A stretch of 64,000 nucleotides of DNA from positions 1 through 64,000 of the forward strand of contig NZ_FQZP01000001.1 in assembly GCF_900142095.1 (NCBI RefSeq), in the 5' to 3' direction. How positions within the stretch are numbered: position 1 is the first letter of the stretch; every line of letters begins with the position of its first letter. The notes under the pieces are model-generated. The model was not told the origin of the DNA and did no database searches. It was given only the letters and a program-made list of their open reading frames with translations. The DNA is from Thermoclostridium caenicola. Its GTDB lineage: Bacteria; Bacillota; Clostridia; DSM-8532. Below are positions 50,720 to 59,042 of this stretch, in pieces. The position numbers were made by a program, and so were the translations under genes.

Positions 50720-53005
50720 TTATTCAACAGCCTTCAGTGAGCTCACCATGTCGATGGTGCCGACCTTCCTGGACAGCAGCAGGCCGACCGCCAGGGACGT
50801 TGCAAGCGTTCCGATGATGCACAGGACGAGGGTGGCCGGGCTGACCCTGGCCGGCATGTCGATGGCTTCCGAAAGGGTGGAAACCATGTAGGCGATAAGG
50901 GCATAGCCGCACGGTATACCGATGATAATGCCTACAATGGTCAGCAGTAGATTCTGCTTGTTGAGCAGACCCCGAATCTGCCCCGGGAAAAAGCCCAGTA
51001 CCTTCAGGGTGGCCAGTTCCCGGACGCGTTCGGCAAAAGACAGGGAACCGAGGTTATAAAGCACCACTGCACCCAGGACCACGGCGGCGAGGATGAGAAT
51101 TCCCACCAGTGTCCGCATGCTTTCAAGCATCTTCTCAAGGCCTGCCCGCATTTCATCCTTGCTCTTCACATCCTTGACGCCGGGCAGCCCGACGGCATCC
51201 GAACCGTTGCCGGCAACCAGCAGTGCCGTGGGTACCATGGTGTCGTATGCGGCCTCATAGGCCCTTTCAGACATGGTAATTCCCTGGCCGGTTGGGCTCC
51301 TGTAGAGGGCCTCAACCCTGGTTATATGCCATTGGGTATCCCCGGGGTTGCGCCATTCAAACGTTTCTCCCACTTCCAGGCCCAGCAGGGTCGCCATCTT
51401 GCAGGTCATGGCAGCCCCGCTGTCGGGAAGCGTCATGGGGTTTCTTTCCGGATCCTGGAACCGGATCTGTTCTCCCGGCTCAATCACGGTCAAAAATCCG
51501 GTTTCTTCCCTGCCATCCTTCCTGAGCTCAATGGCAAGTTCCTGGATCAGCTGTCCGCCGTACTTTTGCTTCAAAGCGTCTATCTCTTCCTGATGAATCT
51601 CCTCCTTCAGGTTAATCCTGTAGTCGTAGGCATGCAAATCCCGGTACATCCAGTCCCCCAGGCCGCCGATGGTATCCAGCACGCCGAATGCGCACAGGAG
51701 GAGGGTCATGGACCCGGCCACGCCGGCGATCGCCATGGCGGAACGGACTTTACTGCGCAAGATATCACGGATGTTCCATTGGGCGGAAAAGCCCAGCTTA
51801 TGCCACAAAGCGCTCTTTTCCCAGCGGGTATGGCGCCCGGCTCTCGGAGGTTTTGGCCTCATGCAGGCGGCTGGGACATCCTTGAGTTCCCTCCGGCAGG
51901 CAAAATAGCTGGATGCGCCGCAGCAGAGAACCGCGATGATCACCACCGCGCAGGATTCGGGTGTGAGGACCGCATACCAGTCTGGCAGGTAATAGAGTGT
52001 TTTCTGCATTTCAAACAGGATGGGGGGCACCAGCAGCGGCCCGATGGCAAGCCCCAGAAGGCCTCCGGCAAGCCCAATCCATATGCCATAGGAAATATAG
52101 TGGAACAGGATTTTATGCCTGCTGTACCCCATCGCCTTCAGCGTGCCTATCTGTATCCTCTGGTTGCCCGTCATGCGCACCATGGTGGTGAGCATGGCCA
52201 GCGCCGCAATCAGGAAGAACACCACGGGAAACACGTTTCCTATGGCCTTGTTCTGCTGGATTTCCATTTCAATCATGGAAGTGCTCAGATGGGTTTCATG
52301 GGTCTGAAGCAGGCTGTACTTCCCTTTAAAGCGCTTTTCCAGTTCGGACTGGACCACCTTTGCGTCAGCGGAGTCCTCTAGCCTGATCATCAGCTGGTTA
52401 TAGGGTAGTGGAAGGATCTCCGGCAGAACTTTCTTGGGCACAAAGGCGAATCCGAAGTTCTCAGGCTGGGGAAACAGTTGGGTTTCATCCCTGGCACAAT
52501 ACACATACTCCGGGTGCATGATAAGGCCTATAACTTCCTTTTCGAACACCATTCCGCCGGCTTCGGCCCGGATGGTATCTCCCACGCGGATGTCGTGGGC
52601 TTCGGCAAAATAACTGTCCAGCCATATCCCGTCCCTGGCAGGGTCAAAGGCTTCCCCCTCGACGAGATGAGGCCTGGAGAGCTCATTATCCTCAATGATA
52701 TGTATCCTTAATGCAGGTTTTTTCCCGGTCTGCACCACCGCATCAGCGATAAGGCGGCGGGAAACAGCCTCAACCTCCGATATTTGGGCCGCTTCCTCCA
52801 GGTCTTCCTCCGTAAAGTTCCGGCCGAGAAGCCAGAAGTCAGGCAGGCGGCTTTCTTCATAAAAACGGTCCCGTTCGTGTTTCATCCCCTGCCATTCGGC
52901 GTTGATCCCGGCAAATACGGTAACGCCCAGCATGGACATCAGAAAAATGGCTATGAACTGGGAAAGGTTCTGCCGCATATCCCTGAACATCTTTTTCAGG
53001 AGCAT
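50720..53005 (-). CDS. ABC transporter permease, double FtsX type
   Basis: The 761-residue product has two FtsX domains with an extracytoplasmic domain of about 200 residues after the first helix and a second one later (the MacB-PCD-like arrangement): AIFLMSMLGVTVFAGINAEW at the start, VVFFLIAALAMLTTMVRMTG and LKAMGYSRHKILFHYISYG, and near the C terminus LVGILILAAVVLGAVVLYNL and LKVLGFFPGQIRGLLNKQ. Likely an efflux or lipid/peptide-handling exporter. ATG 53005 overlaps the ATPase stop (TGATG), so they are translationally coupled. Last gene of the tetR-ATPase-permease unit. Confidence 0.93.
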   Translation of the reverse strand: MLLKKMFRDMRQNLSQFIAIFLMSMLGVTVFAGINAEWQGMKHERDRFYEESRLPDFWLLGRNFTEEDLEEAAQISEVEAVSRRLIADAVVQTGKKPALRIHIIEDNELSRPHLVEGEAFDPARDGIWLDSYFAEAHDIRVGDTIRAEAGGMVFEKEVIGLIMHPEYVYCARDETQLFPQPENFGFAFVPKKVLPEILPLPYNQLMIRLEDSADAKVVQSELEKRFKGKYSLLQTHETHLSTSMIEMEIQQNKAIGNVFPVVFFLIAALAMLTTMVRMTGNQRIQIGTLKAMGYSRHKILFHYISYGIWIGLAGGLLGLAIGPLLVPPILFEMQKTLYYLPDWYAVLTPESCAVVIIAVLCCGASSYFACRRELKDVPAACMRPKPPRAGRHTRWEKSALWHKLGFSAQWNIRDILRSKVRSAMAIAGVAGSMTLLLCAFGVLDTIGGLGDWMYRDLHAYDYRINLKEEIHQEEIDALKQKYGGQLIQELAIELRKDGREETGFLTVIEPGEQIRFQDPERNPMTLPDSGAAMTCKMATLLGLEVGETFEWRNPGDTQWHITRVEALYRSPTGQGITMSERAYEAAYDTMVPTALLVAGNGSDAVGLPGVKDVKSKDEMRAGLEKMLESMRTLVGILILAAVVLGAVVLYNLGSLSFAERVRELATLKVLGFFPGQIRGLLNKQNLLLTIVGIIIGIPCGYALIAYMVSTLSEAIDMPARVSPATLVLCIIGTLATSLAVGLLLSRKVGTIDMVSSLKAVE

Positions 53006-53712
53006 CACCAATTAACCTCCTCAACACTGACAGGAGACGGGTTTCTGACCTCTTCAACAATCTTTCCGCTCCGCAGCCGGATGAGCCTGTCTGCTGCGGG
53101 AGCAAGCGCCGAGTTATGGGTAACGATGATCACAGTATGCCCCTTCTCCCGGCTCATCCTCTGCAGCAGGGACAGGATGAGCACACCCGTCTCGCTGTCG
53201 AGGGCGCCCGTAGGCTCGTCGCACAAAAGCAGGGTCGGGTTTTTGCAAATGGCACGGGCAATGGAAACCCTCTGCTGTTCCCCGCCGGAAAGCTGTGCGG
53301 GGAACTTGTTCAGATGGGTCTCCATGCTGACCGATGCCAGGATCTCCCTGGCGTCCAGCGCGTTCCTGACCAGCTCTTTGGTAAGGGCTACATTCTCATA
53401 GACCGTGAGCGTGGGGATCAGGTTGTAGAACTGGAAGACAAACCCGATATGATCGCGGCGGTAGGCAGTCAGCTGCTTTTCATCGTAGGTCGCGATGTCG
53501 CAGCCGTTGACATAGATGGATCCGGAGGTCACCCGATCCATGCCGCCCAGGAGATTGAGCACCGTGCTCTTCCCGGCCCCGCTTGGGCCAAGGATAACCG
53601 TAAACTCTCCCTTATGTATCTCGAAACTGATGTTGTCCGCGGCACGTATCTTGTTTTCCCCATAGGCATACTCTTTCGTCACATTCTCAAAACGAATGAG
53701 CGGTTCCATCAT
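53005..53712 (-). CDS. ABC transporter ATP-binding protein (MacB/LolD-like)
   Basis: The 235-residue product has Walker A GPSGAGKSTVLNLLGGMD, Q-loop FVFQFYNLIPTLTVYENV, signature LSGGEQQRVSIARAI, Walker B LLLCDEPTGALD and H-loop VTHNSALAPAAD, the pattern of MacB/LolD/YtrE-type ATPases. It powers the FtsX-type permease encoded next. The paired ATG ATG at 53712/53709 have AAAGG upstream. It lies between the tetR gene and the permease in one operon. Confidence 0.96.
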   Translation of the reverse strand: MMEPLIRFENVTKEYAYGENKIRAADNISFEIHKGEFTVILGPSGAGKSTVLNLLGGMDRVTSGSIYVNGCDIATYDEKQLTAYRRDHIGFVFQFYNLIPTLTVYENVALTKELVRNALDAREILASVSMETHLNKFPAQLSGGEQQRVSIARAICKNPTLLLCDEPTGALDSETGVLILSLLQRMSREKGHTVIIVTHNSALAPAADRLIRLRSGKIVEEVRNPSPVSVEEVNW

Positions 53713-53727
53713 GCAATTACCTTTCTG

Positions 53728-54339
53728 TTATATATTTTTCAGAACTTCAGGACTTACACCCAGCAGTCCTGAAAGCATATCCAACAGGGTATCGGTCGTG
53801 AGATTTTTCTTGTCGTGGACCAGATCGTCCTCACCGTGAACAAGCCCGAAAACACCGAAAACAAGGAAAGAAGCCGTTAATTTCGGATCCTTTACACGGG
53901 CAAGCCCCCGCTCTCTGAGGGTTGCCAGAAGCTCTGCAATGGGCCCGATCACCTCACCCGCTATCTGGAACGCCAGGCGGTAATGGATTGCCCGGAACTC
54001 CTCCTGGTGGATTTCGTCCATCAGGATACTCTCCGATACAGGAAGGACGTGGTGCATGGTATCCACGACCTTCTCGATGCGGCTTCTGAAGGTCAGGGAG
54101 TCGTCCCTGATAATGGCGATAATCCTTTCTGAAAATTGTCGGGCCAGCCTTTCCATAACCGCCCGGAAGACTTCTTCCTTGGATTTGAAATAGTAGTAGA
54201 AAAGGCCCTGCGCCACATTGATCCGCCTGACGATATCGCTGACCGAGGTTTTTTCGTAACCCCTGGTCAGGAAGAGTTCCATGGCGGCATCCAGGATTTC
54301 TTCTTTCCGTTCCTCGGGATTTTTGGATATGCGCGTCAC
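53728..54339 (-). CDS. TetR family regulator
   Basis: The 203-residue product has a TetR HTH near residues 8-60 (KEEILDAAMELFLTRGYEKT, SVSDIVRRINVAQGLFYYYF) and a divergent ligand-binding half. GTG 54339 is chosen because AGAAGGAG precedes it by seven bases; the longer frame to 54393 would run through the promoter and operator. It is first in the tetR-ABC-permease operon and likely represses it through the TGACTGA-TCAGTCA palindrome in its own promoter, to be relieved by a transported compound. Confidence 0.93.
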   Translation of the reverse strand: MTRISKNPEERKEEILDAAMELFLTRGYEKTSVSDIVRRINVAQGLFYYYFKSKEEVFRAVMERLARQFSERIIAIIRDDSLTFRSRIEKVVDTMHHVLPVSESILMDEIHQEEFRAIHYRLAFQIAGEVIGPIAELLATLRERGLARVKDPKLTASFLVFGVFGLVHGEDDLVHDKKNLTTDTLLDMLSGLLGVSPEVLKNI

Positions 54340-54363
54340 ATCATCACTCCTTCTTATATTTCC

Positions 54364-54393
54364 ATTATAATCTACTGACTGACATTCAGTCAA
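54364..54393 (-). promoter_or_regulatory. Sigma-A promoter with TetR-type operator
   Basis: On the minus strand TTGACT (54388-54393) and TATAAT (54364-54369) are 18 bp apart. The perfect inverted repeat TGACTGA-N3-TCAGTCA covers 54376-54392, overlapping the -35 box and half the spacer. Confidence 0.85.
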
Positions 54394-54535
54394 TAATAAG
54401 TTTCAAAATTCCGCCTCCGTTTAAGGGAGGCGGAATACATCCGGGAAACTCCAGTTCTGGGTTTCGCCATGCAGAATTATACCATGTTCAGGAAAACCAT
54501 GCAGCATCGTGCCGGCTTTCCCGCCGTAAGGACGG

Positions 54536-55201
54536 CTATCGCCCCAGTATCAGCCGGCCCACATCCTCCGCAGTCTCCACGATATAAGTGGCATTTTCCT
54601 TCCGAAGATCCTCCTGCGTACCATATCCGTACAGGACGCCGATGCAGTCGATCCCGACTTCCCTGGCGCCTATGACGTCGTATTTCGTGTCCCCAACCAA
54701 CACGACGCCGTCCTTTCTACTGATATGGAGCTCATCCAGGCAATAGCGCAAAACTTCGCCCTTGGTGGATCTTGAGTCGTCGGGGTTGCTGCCCGCAATC
54801 ACCACAAAGTAATGGGCCAGTTTGAAATGCTCCAGGATCTGCCTGGCATGGGCCATGATCTTGGAGGTCGCCACAGCCAGCGTTTTCCCGCTGGATTTCA
54901 GTTTCTCAAGCAGTTCAGGGATCCCCGGATATACCGAATTCTCGAACATGCCTTTGGCAACATAATATTCCCGATAAAGCCTGATGGCTTCAGCCACCTG
55001 TTCATCATTGAATCCGCACAGGGTCCTGAAGGAATATTTCAGCGGAGGTCCAACGAATTTTTCAAGGGCGGCCGCATCCTGCTCCTCAAAGCCCATGGAT
55101 TTCAGGGCATAATTGAAGGAATTGACTATCCCCGGCTTTGAATCGGTCAGCGTTCCGTCCAGATCAAAGAGAATGATGTCGTAGTTTCTTGTGGTCTGCA
55201 A
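54536..55201 (-). CDS. HAD family phosphatase (phosphoglycolate phosphatase-like)
   Basis: The 221-residue product has HAD motifs: DIILFDLDGTLTDSK (nucleophile Asp), LAVATSKIMAHARQIL (Thr/Ser), KDGVVLVGDTKYDVIGA (acidic residues), and a C1 cap with VGPPLKYSF. This matches the Gph/PgmB-like subfamily. The substrate is not certain. TTG 55201 with AAGGAG eight bases upstream is the best start; ATG 55261 gives an unsupported extension. Confidence 0.9.
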   Translation of the reverse strand: MQTTRNYDIILFDLDGTLTDSKPGIVNSFNYALKSMGFEEQDAAALEKFVGPPLKYSFRTLCGFNDEQVAEAIRLYREYYVAKGMFENSVYPGIPELLEKLKSSGKTLAVATSKIMAHARQILEHFKLAHYFVVIAGSNPDDSRSTKGEVLRYCLDELHISRKDGVVLVGDTKYDVIGAREVGIDCIGVLYGYGTQEDLRKENATYIVETAEDVGRLILGR

Positions 55202-55418
55202 TCTGTTCACTCCTTGAAGCAACGTCTTTTGATAAAATTCGGGGCATCCCCGGGTATTCATTATTAAGGCTGTGAGATTTTTATTATATCACATATTCAG
55301 ATTTTTGCCCTGCTTCATTGGCTCAGAATCACAAATACGCATTGTATCAGGTACCATTATCCCGTGATATCCCTGCTGTCCTTGCTGGCAGGCGCAGGAC
55401 TGGAGTTGCTCTCCAGGA

Positions 55419-55453
55419 TTAAAACAACCCGGCCGCTGGGCGGGACCGGGTTG
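55419..55453 (-). terminator. Intrinsic terminator after guaB
   Basis: On the minus strand CAACCCGG and CCGGGTTG form a stem closed by a GC-rich loop, followed by TTTTAA, about 20 bases after the guaB stop. Between this and the HAD gene (55202-55418) nothing else was recognised. Confidence 0.75.
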
Positions 55454-55472
55454 CTGCTTTCCAAACCATTTA

Positions 55473-56966
55473 TCAGTATTCACTGTCTTTAAGAATGATG
55501 TCATGGGCACCGCCTTCAATCAGGCTGGTGGAGGACACCAGGACAAGCCTTGCGGTCTCCTGCAGATGCTTGATGCTCTTGGCTCCGCAGCTGGACATGG
55601 TGGACCGGATCTTGCTCAGGGTAACCTCCAGGTTGTCCTTCAGCTTACCGGCGTAAGGCACATAGCTATCCACGCCTTCTTCGAACTTCATGTGAACGCT
55701 GCCACCCTGATCGTAGCGCTGCCAGTTCCTTGCGCGGTTGGAGCCCTCGCCCCAGTATTCCTTCACATAGCTGTTGCCGCGCTTCACCTTCTTGTTCGGG
55801 CTTTCATCAAACCGGGCAAAATACCGTCCCATCATGACGAAATCCGCTCCCATGGCCAGGGCCAGTGTCACATGATAATCATGGACAATGCCGCCGTCGG
55901 AGCAGATGGGGATATAGATGCCGGTCTTTTCAAAATATTCATCCCTTGCCTGGGCCACCTCGATGACAGCGCTGGCCTGACCGCGTCCGATACCCTTCTG
56001 CTCGCGGGTGATGCAGATGGAGCCGCCGCCGATACCCACCTTCACAAAATCGGCGCCCGATTCCACCAGGTACATGAAGCCTTCGCGATCGACCACGTTA
56101 CCGCCGCCGATTTTGGCATCCGGATAATTCTCCTTGATGTATTGGATGGTTTCCCTCTGGTATTCGGAGAATCCGTCGGAAGAATCCACGCAGAGGATGT
56201 CCACTTCAGCTTCCAGCAGGGCAGGCACTCTCTCCTTGTAGTCCCTGGTATTGATACCGGCCCCCACCATCAGCCGCTTTTTGTCATCCATCAGCTGCAG
56301 GGGATTCTGCTTGTGTTCTTCATAGTCCTTTCTGAAAACAAGGTACTGGAGCCTCTGATCCTTATCGATGATGGGAAGAGCGTTGAGTTTGTGCTCCCAG
56401 ATGATGTCGTTGGCTTCGCTCAGCGTGATGCCGACGTAACCCACAATGAGATCCTTGAAGGGAGTCATGAACTCGGATACTTTCTTATCCAGCGGATCCC
56501 GACTCAGCCGGTAATCGCGCCCGGTAACAATTCCCAAAAGCTTGCCGTTGGCTGTTCCGTCGTCGGTGACCGCAATGGTGGAATGCCCCGTCTTTTCCTT
56601 GATGGCCAGCACATCCCTCAGGGTATGGTTCACTGAAACATTGGAGTCGCTGACGACAAATCCGGATTTATGCTTCTTGACCTTTCTGACCATTTCGGCC
56701 TGTTCTTCAATGGGCTGTGAGCAATATATAAAAGAAAGACCACCGCATTTGGCCAATGCAATGGCCAGTGTATCGTTTGAAACGGCCTGCATGATTGCGG
56801 ATACTATCGGAATGTTCAATGTGATGGCCGGTTTTTCACCTTTGGCGAACTTGGTAATGGGTGTCCGCAAATCAATATTCTCCGGCGTACAGTCCTTCGT
56901 CGTAAGATTCGGCAACAGCAGATATTCGCTGAATGTCCGCGAAATATCCGGATAAATAATAGCCAT
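55473..56966 (-). CDS. guaB: IMP dehydrogenase
   Basis: It oxidises IMP to XMP, the first committed step of GMP synthesis. The 497-residue product has the TIM barrel with [20 protein letters not shown], two CBS domains (about residues 110-225, with [19 protein letters not shown]), active Cys in [18 protein letters not shown], and flap region [20 protein letters not shown]. The start ATG 56966 has GGGAGGAG. No guanine riboswitch is visible in the 120 bases upstream. A GC-rich terminator follows at 55419-55453. Single gene unit. Confidence 0.96.
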   Translation of the reverse strand: MAIIYPDISRTFSEYLLLPNLTTKDCTPENIDLRTPITKFAKGEKPAITLNIPIVSAIMQAVSNDTLAIALAKCGGLSFIYCSQPIEEQAEMVRKVKKHKSGFVVSDSNVSVNHTLRDVLAIKEKTGHSTIAVTDDGTANGKLLGIVTGRDYRLSRDPLDKKVSEFMTPFKDLIVGYVGITLSEANDIIWEHKLNALPIIDKDQRLQYLVFRKDYEEHKQNPLQLMDDKKRLMVGAGINTRDYKERVPALLEAEVDILCVDSSDGFSEYQRETIQYIKENYPDAKIGGGNVVDREGFMYLVESGADFVKVGIGGGSICITREQKGIGRGQASAVIEVAQARDEYFEKTGIYIPICSDGGIVHDYHVTLALAMGADFVMMGRYFARFDESPNKKVKRGNSYVKEYWGEGSNRARNWQRYDQGGSVHMKFEEGVDSYVPYAGKLKDNLEVTLSKIRSTMSSCGAKSIKHLQETARLVLVSSTSLIEGGAHDIILKDSEY

Positions 56967-57090
56967 GGCAATCTCCTCCCAACAGTATTTTCATGATCAC
57001 ACGCAATAAATTTTAAATATTGTATATAACTTTCCTGCAGATGTCAACTGTCAGGCAGCAGGATCCAAAGAACGGCGAAAATGCCGCCGT

Positions 57091-57714
57091 TTATTTTCTC
57101 TTTCTGAAGCCCCCCGTTATCTTGCGACGGATATCCACATTGCTGATAAAGGGCGTCCTGCGCGTTTTTTTCTCGGGAAAAATGCCGGCGTGGGCCGCCT
57201 TTGCCGACTCTATGGAATAGAAGACTTTGGAATCGGCCTGTTCAATGATGGATACGGCCTCATCCAGATCCTTGCGCCGTATCAGGGAAAACAGCAGCGT
57301 AACCTCCTTGGTCGCCCCCCTGCCTTCCACGGCGGTGACGCCAAATCCTGCTTCTATGAGTTTCTCCATCAGGGTTTCCTTTTCCGGGTTCTCCTTGATG
57401 ACAAATATCCTGAGCACAAGATAACCAATGGCCAGCTTCTCTTCCGCCATGATGCCCAGGTAATTGCCCAGTGCAAAGCCCAGCGCGTACGCCACATAGC
57501 ATAGCGGATTGTTCAGGTTCTGCATGATCTGGCTGATGGCCACAATCCAGATAAACACCTCAAAAAATCCCAGGATGGGCGCAGCAAGGCGGCTGCCCCT
57601 TGACACGAAGATGATGCGTATGGTTCCCAGGGTTACATCCACCATGCGCGCCAGAACGATCAGGATGGGCAGTATAACCCAGGAAAACAGGTCGCTAGAC
57701 ATCAAATCCGCCAC
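57091..57714 (-). CDS. UPF0316/DUF2179 membrane protein
   Basis: The 207-residue product has about three N-terminal membrane helices (LPILIVLARMVDVTLGTIRI; FFEVFIWIVAISQIM; CYVAYALGFALGNYLG) and a C-terminal cytoplasmic DUF2179 domain of ~100 residues (GFGVTAVEGRGATKEVTLLF). The family (YebE/UPF0316) is of unknown function. GTG 57714 has GGGGAGG upstream. Confidence 0.9.
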   Translation of the reverse strand: MADLMSSDLFSWVILPILIVLARMVDVTLGTIRIIFVSRGSRLAAPILGFFEVFIWIVAISQIMQNLNNPLCYVAYALGFALGNYLGIMAEEKLAIGYLVLRIFVIKENPEKETLMEKLIEAGFGVTAVEGRGATKEVTLLFSLIRRKDLDEAVSIIEQADSKVFYSIESAKAAHAGIFPEKKTRRTPFISNVDIRRKITGGFRKRK

Positions 57715-57841
57715 AATGATCCTCCCCTGTCCACAAGTCTTGCCTGTGTCGGATGGTTATGTATATTATGTTTACCCACGCCGCAGGAACGATTCACAGC
57801 GGCTTATTGAGAAACTACGACAGACAGACAAAAACCATACC

Positions 57842-57892
57842 ATAAAAAAAAGGAACAGGCAACAACCTTTTTGGAATGTCGCCCGTTTCCTC
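57842..57892 (-). terminator. Intrinsic terminator after the ECF S component
   Basis: On the minus strand GGAAACGGGC pairs imperfectly with GCCTGTTCC, followed by TTTTTTTT, 21 bases after the stop at 57913. Confidence 0.6.
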
Positions 57893-57912
57893 TTATTTTC
57901 CTGACGGCAGAT

Positions 57913-58437
57913 TCACGCCTTGATCACCCTGCCAAGGGCTTTCAGGACCAGCAGGGCAAGGACGCCGCCTATGGCGGCCGTCACCAGCTGGGGCCAGCTG
58001 AAGGTGGCGATCATGGCGCCGGCTTTTTGGGCAGGCAGCCCCATCAGGCTGACAAAGATGTTGACGCCGGCAAAGAGAAAAGCGAATTTGAGAACGGCTC
58101 CGGCGCAGATGCCCAGTATCCGGTTCTTTTTAAGCAGGACGAACATCAGCACCAGGATGAAGTTGCCCCCAGCCACGACGGGTGCGAAGGGCAGCGGCAT
58201 GGAAGCGCCTGTCAGAATAGCGCCAAAGGGTGCCAGAACGGCCACCGCCGTTCCTCCCCATATGCCTGTGGTTGCCGCAGCTATCAGAAGGCAGGCATTG
58301 ACCAGGGAACCGGTGATGAACTGGTTGAACTGCCCCAGGGGAATCGCCCGCCCGATGGTCTGGAATACGATGGTCAGGGCCAGAAGAATCGCCGTTCTGG
58401 CAATAAAGTGAACTGAAAGCTTCTTGTTTTCCATCAT
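57913..58437 (-). CDS. ECF transporter S component-like membrane protein
   Basis: The 174-residue product has about six membrane helices (ARTAILLALTIVFQTIGRAI; FITGSLVNACLLIAAATTGI; AVLAPFGAILTGASMPLPFA; ...PQLVTAAIGGVLALLVLKAL), the size and Gly/Ala-rich pattern of substrate-binding (S) components of ECF vitamin transporters. The substrate is not recognised and no ATPase or T component is adjacent; a shared module elsewhere is likely. ATG 58437 and 58434 follow GGAGG. I see no convincing TPP, FMN or THF riboswitch upstream. The spacer 58438-58703 contains a plus frame of 62 codons that is probably not real. Confidence 0.85.
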   Translation of the reverse strand: MMENKKLSVHFIARTAILLALTIVFQTIGRAIPLGQFNQFITGSLVNACLLIAAATTGIWGGTAVAVLAPFGAILTGASMPLPFAPVVAGGNFILVLMFVLLKKNRILGICAGAVLKFAFLFAGVNIFVSLMGLPAQKAGAMIATFSWPQLVTAAIGGVLALLVLKALGRVIKA

Positions 58438-58703
58438 GCTACCTCCAATTATCCTGTTTCGATATCCTGTTTCGTACATCAGCCTGATGCATGCCGTCAC
58501 GCTTGCCCGGCAACCCGCATGCCAGGCCGGATAATAAAACAACTCTTCCCCATCGTCAGGAAGAGCCGTCATTTTCATACCTCATACCATCAACCCCCTC
58601 CGACTGAGAATGCTCCGATTCGTCAGGATTTTGAGAATTATATGGTGGGATCCCTGATACAGGAAGTCTTCCGGTATCTCAGATCGTTCCATGCCATATA
58701 CAA

Positions 58704-58958
58704 CTAGCTTACTACGGCCACTTTGGCCTTCACGCCTTTTATGTTTCCAAGCTTGCCGCTCAAGGCACCTATTTCGTCATTGGTGCCGTCCACGATGATG
58801 GAAATCACAGAAATCCCCCTCTCTTCATAGGGGATTCCCATGCGCCCGACAATGATATGCGCATAATCGCTCAATATGGCATTGACCTTTCCGGCCGATT
58901 CATCCCGGTTACTGACAACAATGCCTATTACGGCAACCCTGCTGTTGGTCTCCATCAT
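58704..58958 (-). CDS. TM1266-type iron-only hydrogenase system regulator
   Basis: The 84-residue product matches the small ACT-like TM1266 family (RVAVIGIVVSNRDESAGKVN, AHIIVGRMGIPYEERGISVI, IGALSGKLGNIKGVK), usually annotated as a putative regulator of iron-only hydrogenase systems because it lies near hydrogenase maturation genes. The nearest hydrogenase-like gene here is at 62790 on the other strand. The ATG pair at 58958/58955 has a weak ACGGGATG upstream. Confidence 0.87.
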   Translation of the reverse strand: MMETNSRVAVIGIVVSNRDESAGKVNAILSDYAHIIVGRMGIPYEERGISVISIIVDGTNDEIGALSGKLGNIKGVKAKVAVVS

Positions 58959-59042
58959 TCATCCCGTCGCTTATCAGTTATTACGCATGGTACAACAATA
59001 ATCCGGCAAGGATCAAAAAAGAACAGCCCTTGCTATCGGGCC

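Noticed and set aside
58438-58703. Vitamin riboswitch (TPP, FMN or THF type) before the ECF S component
   Set aside because: The expected conserved cores were not seen on the minus strand; only short GC-rich stems and a direct repeat (ATCCTGTTTCG) are present.
58519-58707. 62-codon plus-strand frame between the S component and TM1266 genes
   Set aside because: It has no good start signal and lies in the leader region of the minus-strand S component gene; the C-terminal half looks protein-like but cannot be supported.
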